A DNA stretch of 64,000 bases, taken from the NCBI GenBank assembly GCA_965202735.1, contig OZ241844.1:496001-560000 (forward strand). The letters are read 5' to 3'. Origin of the DNA: HK1 sp965202735. GTDB taxonomy: Bacteria > Pseudomonadota > Gammaproteobacteria > HK1. Positions 33,898 to 42,210 of this stretch are shown one piece after another. The position numbers and the translations under genes were made by a program. The notes under the pieces are model-generated. The model worked only from the letters and a program-made list of their open reading frames with translations. It was not told the origin of the DNA and searched no databases. Each line of letters begins with the position of its first letter. Within the stretch, counting starts at the first letter, position 1.

Positions 33898-34266
33898 GAG
33901 GACTCGTTTTTGCCGTGAAAATACTCTGGGATTCGGCGCAACGCATCCTGTGCGCCGCCGGTCGGCGGCACCGGGCATTCACACCTTGCGGCGCTCCGGT
34001 TGCGGGCTGCGACCGGTAGGCGACCCCGATGTGGCCCGAAGTCCGCCCGCGCGACGAGCACCGATTTTCATTCTACGGGGTGGTCCAGCACGGCGTCGAC
34101 CATGACCGTTTTGTCCGGCGAGGGGCGGTGCAGGCAGGTTCGGCGGTCCATTCGGGAGAGGATTCTGTTGTCGATGCACCGGTTTCGGCCTCGAGGAGGC
34201 ACCCACCGCAAGGACGGCAACTTCACAGCGGTCTCCAGCCGCCGACCGCGACAAAAAATGGTCCTG
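33898..34266. mobile_element. Family C element, copy C1 (369 bp)
   Basis: Left end GAGGACTCGTTTTTGCCG and right end AATGGTCCTG are imperfect inverted repeats. The flanking 10-mers AAGCAGGCCC (33888-33897) and ATGCAGGCCC (34267-34276) match at 9 of 10 positions. The right end reads CAGGACCATT in reverse, like the family A left end. I see no convincing transposase frame. It lies between the reductase-like gene and the metK promoter. Confidence 0.75.
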
Positions 34267-34307
34267 ATGCAGGCCCCCGGGGACGGGGCAGGTCGATCCA
34301 TGATGTC

Positions 34308-34313
34308 TATAAT
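34308..34313 (+). promoter_or_regulatory. Candidate -10 box for metK
   Basis: TATAAT 61 bp upstream of the metK ATG and 42 bp beyond the C1 element. The -35 position (around 34285-34290, GGGGCA) is poor. If it is used, the region upstream of the promoter is the C1 insertion. Confidence 0.4.
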
Positions 34314-34373
34314 GCGCGGCGCCGCACGCCCGGAGGGCCGGCGCCTCGTCCCGACGCCTACAGGAAGCGACGC

Positions 34374-35540
34374 ATGGAAAGCCATCTGTTCACGAGCGAG
34401 TCGGTCTCGGAAGGCCATCCGGACAAGGTCTGCGACCGCATCTCCGACACGGTCGTCGACATGTACCTGGAGGCCGACCCCGGCGCGCGTGTCGCCTGCG
34501 AGACGCTGTGCACGACGAACCTCGTCGTCATCGCCGGCGAGGTGCGCGGTCCCGATTCGATCGGAACGGACGACATCGAGACGCGGGTACGCGGCGCGAT
34601 CCGCGACATCGGCTACGAGCAGGCGGGATTCCACTGGAAGCACGCCAACATCCTGGTTCACCTGCACAAGCAGTCCACCGACATCGCGCAGGGCGTCGAC
34701 GCGGCTGGCAACAAGGACGAGGGCGCGGGCGACCAGGGCCTGATGTTCGGCTACGCCTGCCGGGAGACGCCCGAGCTGATGCCCGCCCCCATCCACTTCT
34801 CCCATCGGATCCTCAAACGGATGGCGGACGCACGGCGCTCGGGCGCGACCCCCGGTCTCGGTCCGGACTCCAAGAGCCAGGTCACCCTGCGCTACGAGGA
34901 CGGCAAGCCGGTCGCGGCGACCTCCGTCGTGGTCTCCACCCAGCATGACGCCTCGCTTGGACAGGTGGAGGTACGGGAGCTCGTGCGCCCCTTCGTCGAA
35001 GCGGTGCTGCCGGACGGATGGATGTGTCCGGAGGAGGAGTTCTACGTCAATCCGACGGGCCGGTTCGTCATCGGCGGGCCCGACGGCGACTGCGGGCTCA
35101 CCGGCCGCAAGATCATCGTCGACACCTACGGCGGCGCGGCGCTCCACGGCGGCGGCGCGTTCTCCGGCAAGGACCCGTCCAAGGTCGACCGCTCCGCCGC
35201 CTACGCCGCGCGCCATGTCGCCAAGAACGTCGTCGCCGCCGGCCTGGCCGACCGCTGCACCATCCAGGTCGCCTACGCCATCGGGGTCTCGAAGCCGCTG
35301 TCCGTCTACGTGGACACCGGCGGCACCGGGCGGGTCGACGAGTCGAAGCTGTCCGCCGTGCTGCCGGAGATCGTCGACCTGTCGCCGCGCGGCATCCGCG
35401 AACGGCTCGGGCTCGGCCGCCCCATCTACAGCCGCACCGCCGCCTACGGGCACTTCGGCCGCGAGCCCGAGGCCGACGGGGGGTTCTCGTGGGAGCGCAC
35501 CGACCTGGTATCCGACCTCAGGAGCGCATTCGGGGCCTGA
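34374..35540 (+). CDS. metK: S-adenosylmethionine synthetase
   Basis: Makes SAM from methionine and ATP in the cytosol; 388 residues, normal length. Motifs: SESVSEGHPDKVCDRISD (ATP site), GAGDQGLMFGYA (methionine-loop hexapeptide) and GGGAFSGKDPSKVDRSAAY (P-loop-like). The start at 34374 has AGGAAG seven bases upstream. It is followed by ahcY, so synthesis of SAM and recycling of its product SAH are adjacent. The pair lies between two inverted family C copies. Confidence 0.98.
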   Translation: MESHLFTSESVSEGHPDKVCDRISDTVVDMYLEADPGARVACETLCTTNLVVIAGEVRGPDSIGTDDIETRVRGAIRDIGYEQAGFHWKHANILVHLHKQSTDIAQGVDAAGNKDEGAGDQGLMFGYACRETPELMPAPIHFSHRILKRMADARRSGATPGLGPDSKSQVTLRYEDGKPVAATSVVVSTQHDASLGQVEVRELVRPFVEAVLPDGWMCPEEEFYVNPTGRFVIGGPDGDCGLTGRKIIVDTYGGAALHGGGAFSGKDPSKVDRSAAYAARHVAKNVVAAGLADRCTIQVAYAIGVSKPLSVYVDTGGTGRVDESKLSAVLPEIVDLSPRGIRERLGLGRPIYSRTAAYGHFGREPEADGGFSWERTDLVSDLRSAFGA

Positions 35541-35650
35541 GCCGCGCCCGGGACCATGCGGCCGCGGCGTCCGGACGGAGGCCCGGCTCCCTGCGTGCCC
35601 GGCCCGGAATTCGATGAATGACCCCGAGCTGACATGGCTGACGTGAACCG

Positions 35651-35719
35651 GGTAGTGGGTCAGTTTGAACTTCTTCCTCGACCGACATGGCGACCCTGGA
35701 GTCAAACTGACCCACTACC
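35651..35719. mobile_element. 69-bp solo inverted-repeat element between metK and ahcY
   Basis: Perfect 18-bp inverted repeats GGTAGTGGGTCAGTTTGA (35651-35668) and its complement (35702-35719) enclose 33 bp. GTGAAC motifs occur on both sides (around 35643 and 35720), possibly a decayed target duplication. The form suggests insertion-sequence ends without a transposase; as RNA it would make a strong hairpin between the two genes, but there is no T-run. Confidence 0.65.
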
Positions 35720-35870
35720 GTGAACTGACGTGAACTGAATGACGCCTTCGGACCGCGGGCGCGCTCCACGGACCCGAGATTCCGCACCGGGATTCCGCAG
35801 AGCCGCCGGAGGCCCGGGAGACATCCGCCGGCCTCCGCACCGAGTCCGGACCACCAGTGAAACGAGATCC

Positions 35871-37166
35871 ATGACCATCGACCAGGACTTCAGGATCAGG
35901 GACCTGGCGGACGCCGACTGGGGCCGCCGGGAGATCGCCATCGCCGAGACGGAAATGCCGGGCCTGATGGCGCTGCGGGACGAGTACGGCGCGGAGCGTC
36001 CGCTCGCGGGCGCGCGCATCGCCGGATGCCTGCACATGACCATCCAGACCGCGGTGCTCATCGAGACCCTGACCGCGCTCGGGGCCGGGGTGCGATGGAG
36101 CTCGTGCAACATCTTCTCCACCCAGGACCACGCGGCGGCGGCGATGGCGGCGGCCGGCGTTCCGGTGTTCGCGTGGAAGAACGAGACGGAGGAGGAGTTC
36201 TGGTGGTGCATCGACCGCACCATCGAGGGCCCGGGCGGCTGGCGGCCGAACATGATCCTCGACGACGGCGGCGACCTGACCGCCGTCATGCACGAGAAGT
36301 ACCCGGGCCTGATGGACGGTGTGCGCGGGCTGTCGGAGGAGACCACCACCGGCGTGCAGCGGCTCTACGAGATGGCGAAGGCCGGCACGCTCCGCGCCCC
36401 GGCCATCAACGTCAACGACTCGGTCACGAAGTCGAAGTTCGACAACCTCTACGGGTGCCGCGAGAGCTTGGTGGACGGCATCAAGCGGGCCACCGACGTC
36501 ATGATCGCCGGGAAGGTCGCGGTGGTGAACGGGTTCGGCGACGTCGGCAAGGGCTCGGCGGAGAGCCTGCGCAGCCAGGGCGCGCGGGTCGTGGTCACCG
36601 AGATCGACCCGATCTGCGCCCTGCAGGCGGCCATGCAGGGCTACGAGGTCCGCACCATGGACGAGGTCGCGCCGGTCGGGGACATCTTCGTGACCGCCAC
36701 CGGCAACGTCGACGTGATCACCATCGACCACCTGCGGCGGATGAAGGATCGAGCCATCGTGTGCAACATCGGGCACTTCGACTCCGAGATCCAGATCGAG
36801 GCGCTGCGCAACTACCGGTGGCACAACGTGAAGCCGCAGGTCGACGAGGTCGAGCTGCCCGACGGGCGCCGGCTCATCGTTCTCGCCGAAGGAAGGCTCG
36901 TCAACCTGGGCTGCGCGACCGGCCATCCGAGCTTCGTGATGAGCGCGTCGTTCACCAACCAGGTGCTCGCCCAGATCGAGCTGTGGCGCCACCCCGAACG
37001 CTACGAGAAGAAGGTCTACGTCCTGCCCAGGCACCTCGACGAGAAGGTCGCGGCGCTGCACCTCGACAAGCTCGGGGTCAGGCTCACGAAGCTCGACGAG
37101 AAGCAGGCGCGGTACATCGGCGTCGACCCGGACGGGCCGTTCAAGCCGGACTCCTATCGGTACTGA
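35871..37166 (+). CDS. ahcY: Adenosylhomocysteinase
   Basis: NAD-dependent SAH hydrolase, 431 residues, regenerating homocysteine and adenosine. Landmarks: GCLHMTIQTAVLIETL, SSCNIFSTQDHAAAAMA, VNDSVTKSKFDNLYGCRESL, the NAD motif VVNGFGDVGKGSAES and the C-terminal GPFKPDSYRY signature. The start ATG is at 35871. I looked for an SAH riboswitch in the 150 bp upstream and found no clear consensus. Probably co-expressed with metK unless the hairpin element between them interferes. Confidence 0.98.
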   Translation: MTIDQDFRIRDLADADWGRREIAIAETEMPGLMALRDEYGAERPLAGARIAGCLHMTIQTAVLIETLTALGAGVRWSSCNIFSTQDHAAAAMAAAGVPVFAWKNETEEEFWWCIDRTIEGPGGWRPNMILDDGGDLTAVMHEKYPGLMDGVRGLSEETTTGVQRLYEMAKAGTLRAPAINVNDSVTKSKFDNLYGCRESLVDGIKRATDVMIAGKVAVVNGFGDVGKGSAESLRSQGARVVVTEIDPICALQAAMQGYEVRTMDEVAPVGDIFVTATGNVDVITIDHLRRMKDRAIVCNIGHFDSEIQIEALRNYRWHNVKPQVDEVELPDGRRLIVLAEGRLVNLGCATGHPSFVMSASFTNQVLAQIELWRHPERYEKKVYVLPRHLDEKVAALHLDKLGVRLTKLDEKQARYIGVDPDGPFKPDSYRY

Positions 37167-37374
37167 GCTACGGCAGGCGCCGGCACCCGAGCCGGCCGAG
37201 TGCCCATGGACGACACCTTGCGACACTGAGGCAGCGGCGAGACCAGTCGTGCGGCTCATTGCACGGCCGCAGGTGGGTGGAGGTCTGAAGGGAGCCGAGA
37301 AGTTTGCCCACATGCTTGTGGAGCAGCGTGTGTATCGTGAAATCTTCGGAGTCATCTGACGGCAAAACGCTCAT

Positions 37375-37572
37375 GGTCGACGCCGTGCTGGACCACCCCG
37401 TAGAATGAAAATCGGTGCTCGTCGCGCGGGCGGACTTCGGGCCACATCGGGGTCGCCTACCAGTCGCAGCCCGCAACACGAGCGCCGCAAGGTGTGAATG
37501 CCCGGTGCCGCCCGCTGGCGGCGCACAGGATGCGTTGCGCCGAATCCCAGAGTATTTTCACGGCAAAATAAT
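37375..37572 (-). mobile_element. Family C fragment, copy C2 (about 200 bp, inverted relative to C1)
   Basis: The reverse complement matches the left 200 bp of C1 (33904 to about 34110) almost base for base, including the stretch GCGACGAGCACCGATTTTCA. Its outer end diverges (CCTCATTATTTTGCC instead of GAGGACTCGTTTTTGCC), and the right part of C1 is missing. The preceding 200 bp after ahcY (37167-37374) hold nothing else I can identify. Confidence 0.75.
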
Positions 37573-37598
37573 GAGGGGGGCCCACCCCCCGTCTCCTC

Positions 37599-39641
37599 CT
37601 ATCGCCTGCGGTGACCATTGCGTCCGTTTCTCGCGGTCCGTCGATTCCGCCGGCTCCGCCGTTGCCTGAACCGGTCCAGCTCTTCCGCAAACCGGGGCTC
37701 GCCCGGCAGCAGACGCAATGCGTTCTCGAAAGCCGCCAGCACGTCACTTTCCGGGGCGCGCAACCAATTGAGCGTGCGCGCCAGATCGCGCCACGCCCAT
37801 GCGTGCCGAGTGGGAGAGGCGTCCATCTGAATCACCCGTTCCAGAAGACCACGTGCTTCGACCAGGAGTCGGCGGTAGACCTCGCGCCACGCACGCCGCT
37901 GCTGCTGCTCCCTGGCTTCCTGAGCGAGCCGAATCTTGGTTTGCGCGAATTCATGCAATGCCCGGGGGTCCGTGTGGATTGCATCGCCCGCCTGCTGGAA
38001 GAACTGGTGTGCGATGCGGGGCTCCCGGAGGCGTCGAGCCAGAATCGCGGCATCGATGGCGTCCTGCGCCAACGCGCTTTCGGCGAGCTCGTCCAGCACG
38101 CGCCGCGCATCGCCCTCCCGGCCATGGTCGAGCAGCACCTCGATCCACGTATTTGCGACAGGGGAAATCGCAGCTCCGGGTCCGAGGTCGCGAAATCGAC
38201 GAAATACGGCCTCGGACGCCTCGGGATCATCCCTCTCGGCGTGAAGCCGAATCATCTCGGCCGCCAGCACCGCCGAGGCAGGGTCGGCGTTCCAGGCGTC
38301 GCGGACACGCTTGAACGCAGCATCGCGTCCACCCACGGTACGGAGGTAGGCGGCATCCTGAATCGCCGACACGGCGGCATATTCCGGATGTGCGGGCAAC
38401 GTCGCTCGAAACCAGGTCCGCCCGGCGTCGAAATCGAAGCGCGGCGGCGGAGAGCTGTTCTCCTCCATGACCCGGTAGATTCGCGGAAGCCCGGTCCATA
38501 GCGCCTCCGCCAACCCGAGCTGAGTCAGGAATTCGCCGACGCGGCGATTGCGTGCCGGGGGAGGCGGGATTGACGCGTCACGTGCGAGATGATGTGACTC
38601 GATGCCGGCGACCGGGCCCGGATAGCTGATGATCTCCATGCGGTCGGGATACAGGAGCACCTTGGTCGGTTCCATCACCTCGGGCCGATAGCCACGGTGA
38701 TGGACGGCATTGACCAATGCCTCGCGGAGCGCCGGCGCCGGGTAGCTGACCCAGCCACGCACCCGGCTTCGCTCCCGTGTCTTCTCGATGTGGGCTTGCG
38801 AGAGCCCTTCGAGGTATCGAAGACAGTCTCGAAGCTGCGCGGTCAGCGAACCGCGGAACACGAGCTTGTCCTGCACCTCCCCGGCCCGGTCCGCGGCGAA
38901 CTGGACCACTTCGATCCGAGCGCCGGGAAACCACTGCTCGGGGGTGTCGGAGAAGAAGAGCAGTCCGACGTTGCGAGGCGCTTCATGGTCGTTCACGGGC
39001 GCGGTGAGCCGCATCTTGCGGTAGATGGACGCCGCGTCGGGCTCGTCCCGAAGCGCGCTGCGGACGTCGTGCAGGTGCTCACGTACCCTGGCCTCCCGCA
39101 AATCCGCGATGCGCGCCTGGTGCGCAACCCGGTCGTCCCACGGCACGCGGGTCGTCTGCTCGATGAGCGCTTCCAGCCTGCCGGCGGCTTCCGCGTCCAC
39201 CGTCTCCGACCCGACGCGTATCCAGTACTTCCATCTCCGGCCGTCGCCCGGTCCGTCCGGTGCGCGATGAGGGCGCTCGTCGCTCGGCGGCGCCCATATG
39301 ACCAGAACTTCACGGCCATCCAGAGTCTCGGGCGAGAAGATGGGAGCGTAGCCGGGCCGCATGGCCTTGCAATGCCCACGAATCCACCGTTGGGCCGCGT
39401 CGATGTCGGTGTCGCTCAAGCCGACCGGCGGGCGTTCGCCGCGGCCCTGCGATTCCGAAACGCCGATGACCACGTAGCCACCGTTGAGATTCTGATGGTC
39501 GTTGGCAAATGCGCACACCGTCTTCAACACCTGAAAACCGGTCGTGTCGGGATTCCAGCTTGCCTTGAGCTCCACCCGAACCGACTCGATCGATCGGCCG
39601 GCGAGGAGACTGTCAACGCTGATGGGCAGGATGGCGCTCAT
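37599..39641 (-). CDS. AlbA_2-domain / ATPase-like protein with C-terminal helical repeats
   Basis: Accessory protein of 680 residues. Residues 1-140: Schlafen-type AlbA_2 nucleic-acid-binding domain (VELKASWNPD, LKTVCAFANDHQN, GGYVVIGVSE). Residues 200-400: RNVGLLFFSDTPEQWFPGARIEVVQF and LREALVNAVHHRGY, typical of the HATPase_c_4-like region of COG2865 regulators. From about residue 430: TPR-like helical repeats (NTWIEVLLDHGREGDARRVL, HAWAWRDLARTLNWL), ending in a very basic tail. The start at 39641 precedes SAILPISVDSLL; the ORF upstream is unrelated. Function unknown: transcriptional regulator, RNA-related or defence roles are possible. Confidence 0.75.
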   Translation of the reverse strand: MSAILPISVDSLLAGRSIESVRVELKASWNPDTTGFQVLKTVCAFANDHQNLNGGYVVIGVSESQGRGERPPVGLSDTDIDAAQRWIRGHCKAMRPGYAPIFSPETLDGREVLVIWAPPSDERPHRAPDGPGDGRRWKYWIRVGSETVDAEAAGRLEALIEQTTRVPWDDRVAHQARIADLREARVREHLHDVRSALRDEPDAASIYRKMRLTAPVNDHEAPRNVGLLFFSDTPEQWFPGARIEVVQFAADRAGEVQDKLVFRGSLTAQLRDCLRYLEGLSQAHIEKTRERSRVRGWVSYPAPALREALVNAVHHRGYRPEVMEPTKVLLYPDRMEIISYPGPVAGIESHHLARDASIPPPPARNRRVGEFLTQLGLAEALWTGLPRIYRVMEENSSPPPRFDFDAGRTWFRATLPAHPEYAAVSAIQDAAYLRTVGGRDAAFKRVRDAWNADPASAVLAAEMIRLHAERDDPEASEAVFRRFRDLGPGAAISPVANTWIEVLLDHGREGDARRVLDELAESALAQDAIDAAILARRLREPRIAHQFFQQAGDAIHTDPRALHEFAQTKIRLAQEAREQQQRRAWREVYRRLLVEARGLLERVIQMDASPTRHAWAWRDLARTLNWLRAPESDVLAAFENALRLLPGEPRFAEELDRFRQRRSRRNRRTARNGRNGHRRR

Positions 39642-40112
39642 TGGGAAATTGTCGCGGCTGGAAGAGGGTCGAGCAACGCATTCCGAGCGCCCGCGGCTTA
39701 TCCTCGGAGCACCCACCGATACGAACCGACCGCTGACAGGCCGGCAATCCGGTTCATGAGTCCCTTCAGGGTCCCGGCGACGGTGTGGTCGAGGCCCAGC
39801 GTTGCGGCCCTGTCCGAACACGAATGCGGCGGGCGGCGCGACGATCGTGCGCGCGGCCTCCGCGCCGGCGCCCCTGATGCGCGGGCGGCGATTCCCGTAC
39901 CATCGGCCCCCGGCTCCGGGGCGGGCGACGGAGAACGGTCCCCGGGCACCGGGACGATCCGTTCGGAACGATCATGGCCGGGTTGACCACCCCGCCGCAT
40001 GAAACGGCCCGCTGGCCTTCATCCGCGGGTCGCAACGCGGCGGCTCCTGGAGCCTGGAGGCACGGGCACCCCACCCGTGCGCACTTCCACGGCGAACGAG
40101 GGAGACGCCACC
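39642..40112. other. 471-bp intergenic region without a recognised gene
   Basis: Separates the divergent AlbA_2 and GFA genes. I see a short GC hairpin (CCCCGG-CT-CCGGGG near 39908) and an imperfect dyad GATCCGTTCGGAACGATC near 39955 that could be an operator, but no convincing gene, tRNA or full-length repeat. Promoters for both flanking genes should be here. Confidence 0.4.
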
Positions 40113-40607
40113 ATGCCGGTGACATCGGGTCAGGAAGGCGGCTGCCAATGCGGCGCGATCCGCTACCGGTTGCTGCGCGCGCCGACCGCGCTCTACGCCT
40201 GTCACTGCCGGGACTGCCAGAAGCAGTCCTCGAGCGCGTTCGGGCTGTCGATGTGGGTCGAGCGCGACGCGGTCGAGCTCCGCGGCACCGAGCCGCGCAT
40301 CTACCGCACCCGCGGCGGCACCGGCGCGGAGAAGCTCTGCGCGTTCTGCGGCGAGTGCGGCACCCGGCTCTGGCACGCGGGCGGGGGAACGCGTGAGGAG
40401 GGGAGCACGACCCTCAGCATGAAGGCCGGCACCCTCGACGACACCTCGCGCATCACCCCCACCTGCCACCTGTGGACGAAGCGCGCCCAGCCGTGGCTGG
40501 CGCCGGTGCTGGAGCGCGACTTCTGCTTCGACGCCGAGCCCGACAGCGAGGAGACGCTGCGCGCGCAGTGGCGGGACGCGGACGGGTCCGCGCCGGCCAT
40601 GGACTGA
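40113..40607 (+). CDS. GFA/CENP-V family zinc protein
   Basis: Glutathione-dependent formaldehyde-activating (GFA) family protein, 164 residues. Zinc-binding cysteines are in GGCQCGAIRY, CHCRDCQKQ and CGECGTRLW, a canonical arrangement. Some members handle S-hydroxymethylglutathione, but many have other or unknown roles. The start at 40113 has GGGAGA upstream; a longer frame from 39999 lacks family similarity. It lies 28 bp before the flavin oxidase gene, and oxidative N-demethylation would produce formaldehyde, which makes a detoxification link attractive but unproven. Confidence 0.85.
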   Translation: MPVTSGQEGGCQCGAIRYRLLRAPTALYACHCRDCQKQSSSAFGLSMWVERDAVELRGTEPRIYRTRGGTGAEKLCAFCGECGTRLWHAGGGTREEGSTTLSMKAGTLDDTSRITPTCHLWTKRAQPWLAPVLERDFCFDAEPDSEETLRAQWRDADGSAPAMD

Positions 40608-40635
40608 ACGACACTTCACCGCAGGAGACGACCTC

Positions 40636-41949
40636 ATGTCGAACACGCACCACCACTACGACGCCCTCGTCATCGGGGCCGGCATCATCGGCGCCGCCAC
40701 CGCCTTCGAGCTCGCGAAGCTCGGCTACCGGACCCTGAACGTGGACCGGCTTCCGGCCGCCGGCTACGGGCCGACCTCCAGCTCCTGCGCGATCATCCGG
40801 GTGCACTACTCCACCTTCGACGGCATCGCGCTCGCGTGGGAGGGGTACCACTACTGGCACGACTGGGCGAGGTACCTGGAGGCGGACGACGAACGCGGGC
40901 TCGCGAGGTTCATCGAGTGCGGGTGCCTGGTGATGCAGACCGATCTCAACGGCCACCTGGAGAAGCACATCCGCCTGTCGCGCGAGCTCGGCATCCCGTT
41001 CGAGGAGTGGGACGCGGCGAAGATCCGCGAGAAGCTCCCGGTCTACGACACGCGCCGCTACGGGCCGCCGCGCCTGATGGGCGACGAGGGGTTCGGGGAG
41101 CCGAGCGGCGGCGAGCTCGCCGGCGGCGTGTTCTGGCCGACCGCCGGCTACATCTCCGACCCGCAGCTCTCCACCCACAACCTGCAACGCGCGGCGGAGG
41201 CGAAGGGCTCGGAGTTCCGGTTCGGATGCGAGGTGGTCGAGGTCCTCACCGGCGGCGGCCGCATCCGGGGCGTGAAGCTCGATGACGGGACGGAGGTCTC
41301 GGTACCGGTGGTGGTCAACGTCGCCGGTCCCCACTCGGCCGTCGTCAACGGCATGGCCGGCGCCCTCGACGACATGACCATCGAGACGAAGCCGCTCCGG
41401 CAGGAGGTCGTGCACGTCCCGGCCCCCGAAGGCTTCGACTTCGAGTCGCTCGGCACCGTGGTCTCCGACAGCGACATCGGCTGCTACATCCGCCCGGAGA
41501 CCGGCAACCACATCCTCATCGGCAGCGAGGACCCGGAGTGCGACCCGCGCGAGTTCGTCGACCCCGACGACTACGTGCGCGACTTCACCGAGCAGGGCGC
41601 CACCCAGGCCCATCGCTACGGGCAGCGGGTGCCGAGCCTCGGCATCCCGTCGAGCCTGCGCGGCGTGGTCGACCTCTACGACGCCTCCGACGACTGGATC
41701 CCCATCTACGACAGGAGCTGCGTGCCCGGCTTCTACATGGCGGTGGGCACCTCGGGGAACCAGTTCAAGAACGCGCCGGTGGCGGGGAAGATGATGGCCG
41801 CGCTCATCGACTACTGCGAGCGGGGCAACGACCACGACGAGAATCCGCTCACGTTCCACCTGGAGCACATCGGCCGGGAGGTGAACGTCGGCTTCTACTC
41901 CCGCAAGCGCGAGATCAACCGGGAGAGCAGCTTCTCGGTGCTGGGATAG
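40636..41949 (+). CDS. DAO-family FAD-dependent amine oxidase/dehydrogenase
   Basis: Flavoprotein of the D-amino-acid oxidase / monomeric sarcosine oxidase / dimethylglycine dehydrogenase superfamily, 437 residues. N-terminal FAD motif LVIGAGIIGAATAFELA; CAIIRVHYSTFDG; C-terminal GFYMAVGTSGNQFKNAP for flavin binding. It lacks the GcvT domain, so it would release formaldehyde rather than make methylene-THF if its substrate is an N-methyl amine. The start ATG at 40636 has AGGAGACGA upstream. Paired with the GFA gene. Confidence 0.87.
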   Translation: MSNTHHHYDALVIGAGIIGAATAFELAKLGYRTLNVDRLPAAGYGPTSSSCAIIRVHYSTFDGIALAWEGYHYWHDWARYLEADDERGLARFIECGCLVMQTDLNGHLEKHIRLSRELGIPFEEWDAAKIREKLPVYDTRRYGPPRLMGDEGFGEPSGGELAGGVFWPTAGYISDPQLSTHNLQRAAEAKGSEFRFGCEVVEVLTGGGRIRGVKLDDGTEVSVPVVVNVAGPHSAVVNGMAGALDDMTIETKPLRQEVVHVPAPEGFDFESLGTVVSDSDIGCYIRPETGNHILIGSEDPECDPREFVDPDDYVRDFTEQGATQAHRYGQRVPSLGIPSSLRGVVDLYDASDDWIPIYDRSCVPGFYMAVGTSGNQFKNAPVAGKMMAALIDYCERGNDHDENPLTFHLEHIGREVNVGFYSRKREINRESSFSVLG

Positions 41950-42027
41950 GGGCGGCGCCGGCCACCAGGCGTTGCTTGTCGGCCATCGGCGGCCGTCAGC
42001 GAAGTTTGTCGGCCATATCTCCAATAA

Positions 42028-42057
42028 CATGTCCGTCAAATGGATTTGACGGACATG
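42028..42057. repeat. 30-bp near-perfect palindrome (14-bp arms)
   Basis: CATGTCCGTCAAAT (42028-42041) is followed by GG and its exact complement (42044-42057). It lies 33 bp before the transposase remnant, so it may be an insertion-sequence end pair or a hairpin. No T-run follows. Confidence 0.6.
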
Positions 42058-42089
42058 CGTGACCGCCAAACACGTCCGCTCCGGGTCCC

Positions 42090-42196
42090 GTGGCGATGAT
42101 CATCGCCCGCGTGCTCAAGCCCGGGTCCAAGCTGGCTCCGCCCGCGGTCTGGCCGAGGCCACGGCGCGCGATTCGCTCGCGACCACCTTGGGCCAG
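42090..42196 (+). pseudogene. IS1634-like transposase remnant, frameshifted
   Basis: Two overlapping frames give VAMIIARVLKPGSKLA and then, after a shift, SARGLAEATARDSLATTLG. Joined, they read like the ARxLxPGSKLATARGLxxETAxxSLGxxLG segment of IS1634/IS1549-family transposases. About 35 codons survive; there are no flanking catalytic regions. It ends 15 bp from the AAA ATPase stop codon. Confidence 0.6.
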
Positions 42197-42210
42197 CCGC
42201 GTGGAAAAGC

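Noticed and set aside
33898..34266. A small protein gene within C1 (VKILWDSAQRILCA...)
   Set aside because: Short, without a good ribosome-binding site or similarity, and not preserved in C3.
35720..35870. SAH riboswitch upstream of ahcY
   Set aside because: I could not match the conserved SAH riboswitch core; only generic GC-rich stems are present. A covariance-model search would be decisive.
33898..37572. A composite transposon carrying metK-ahcY
   Set aside because: No transposase gene is present, C2 is truncated with diverged ends, and C1 has its own local target duplication, so the copies look like separate insertions.
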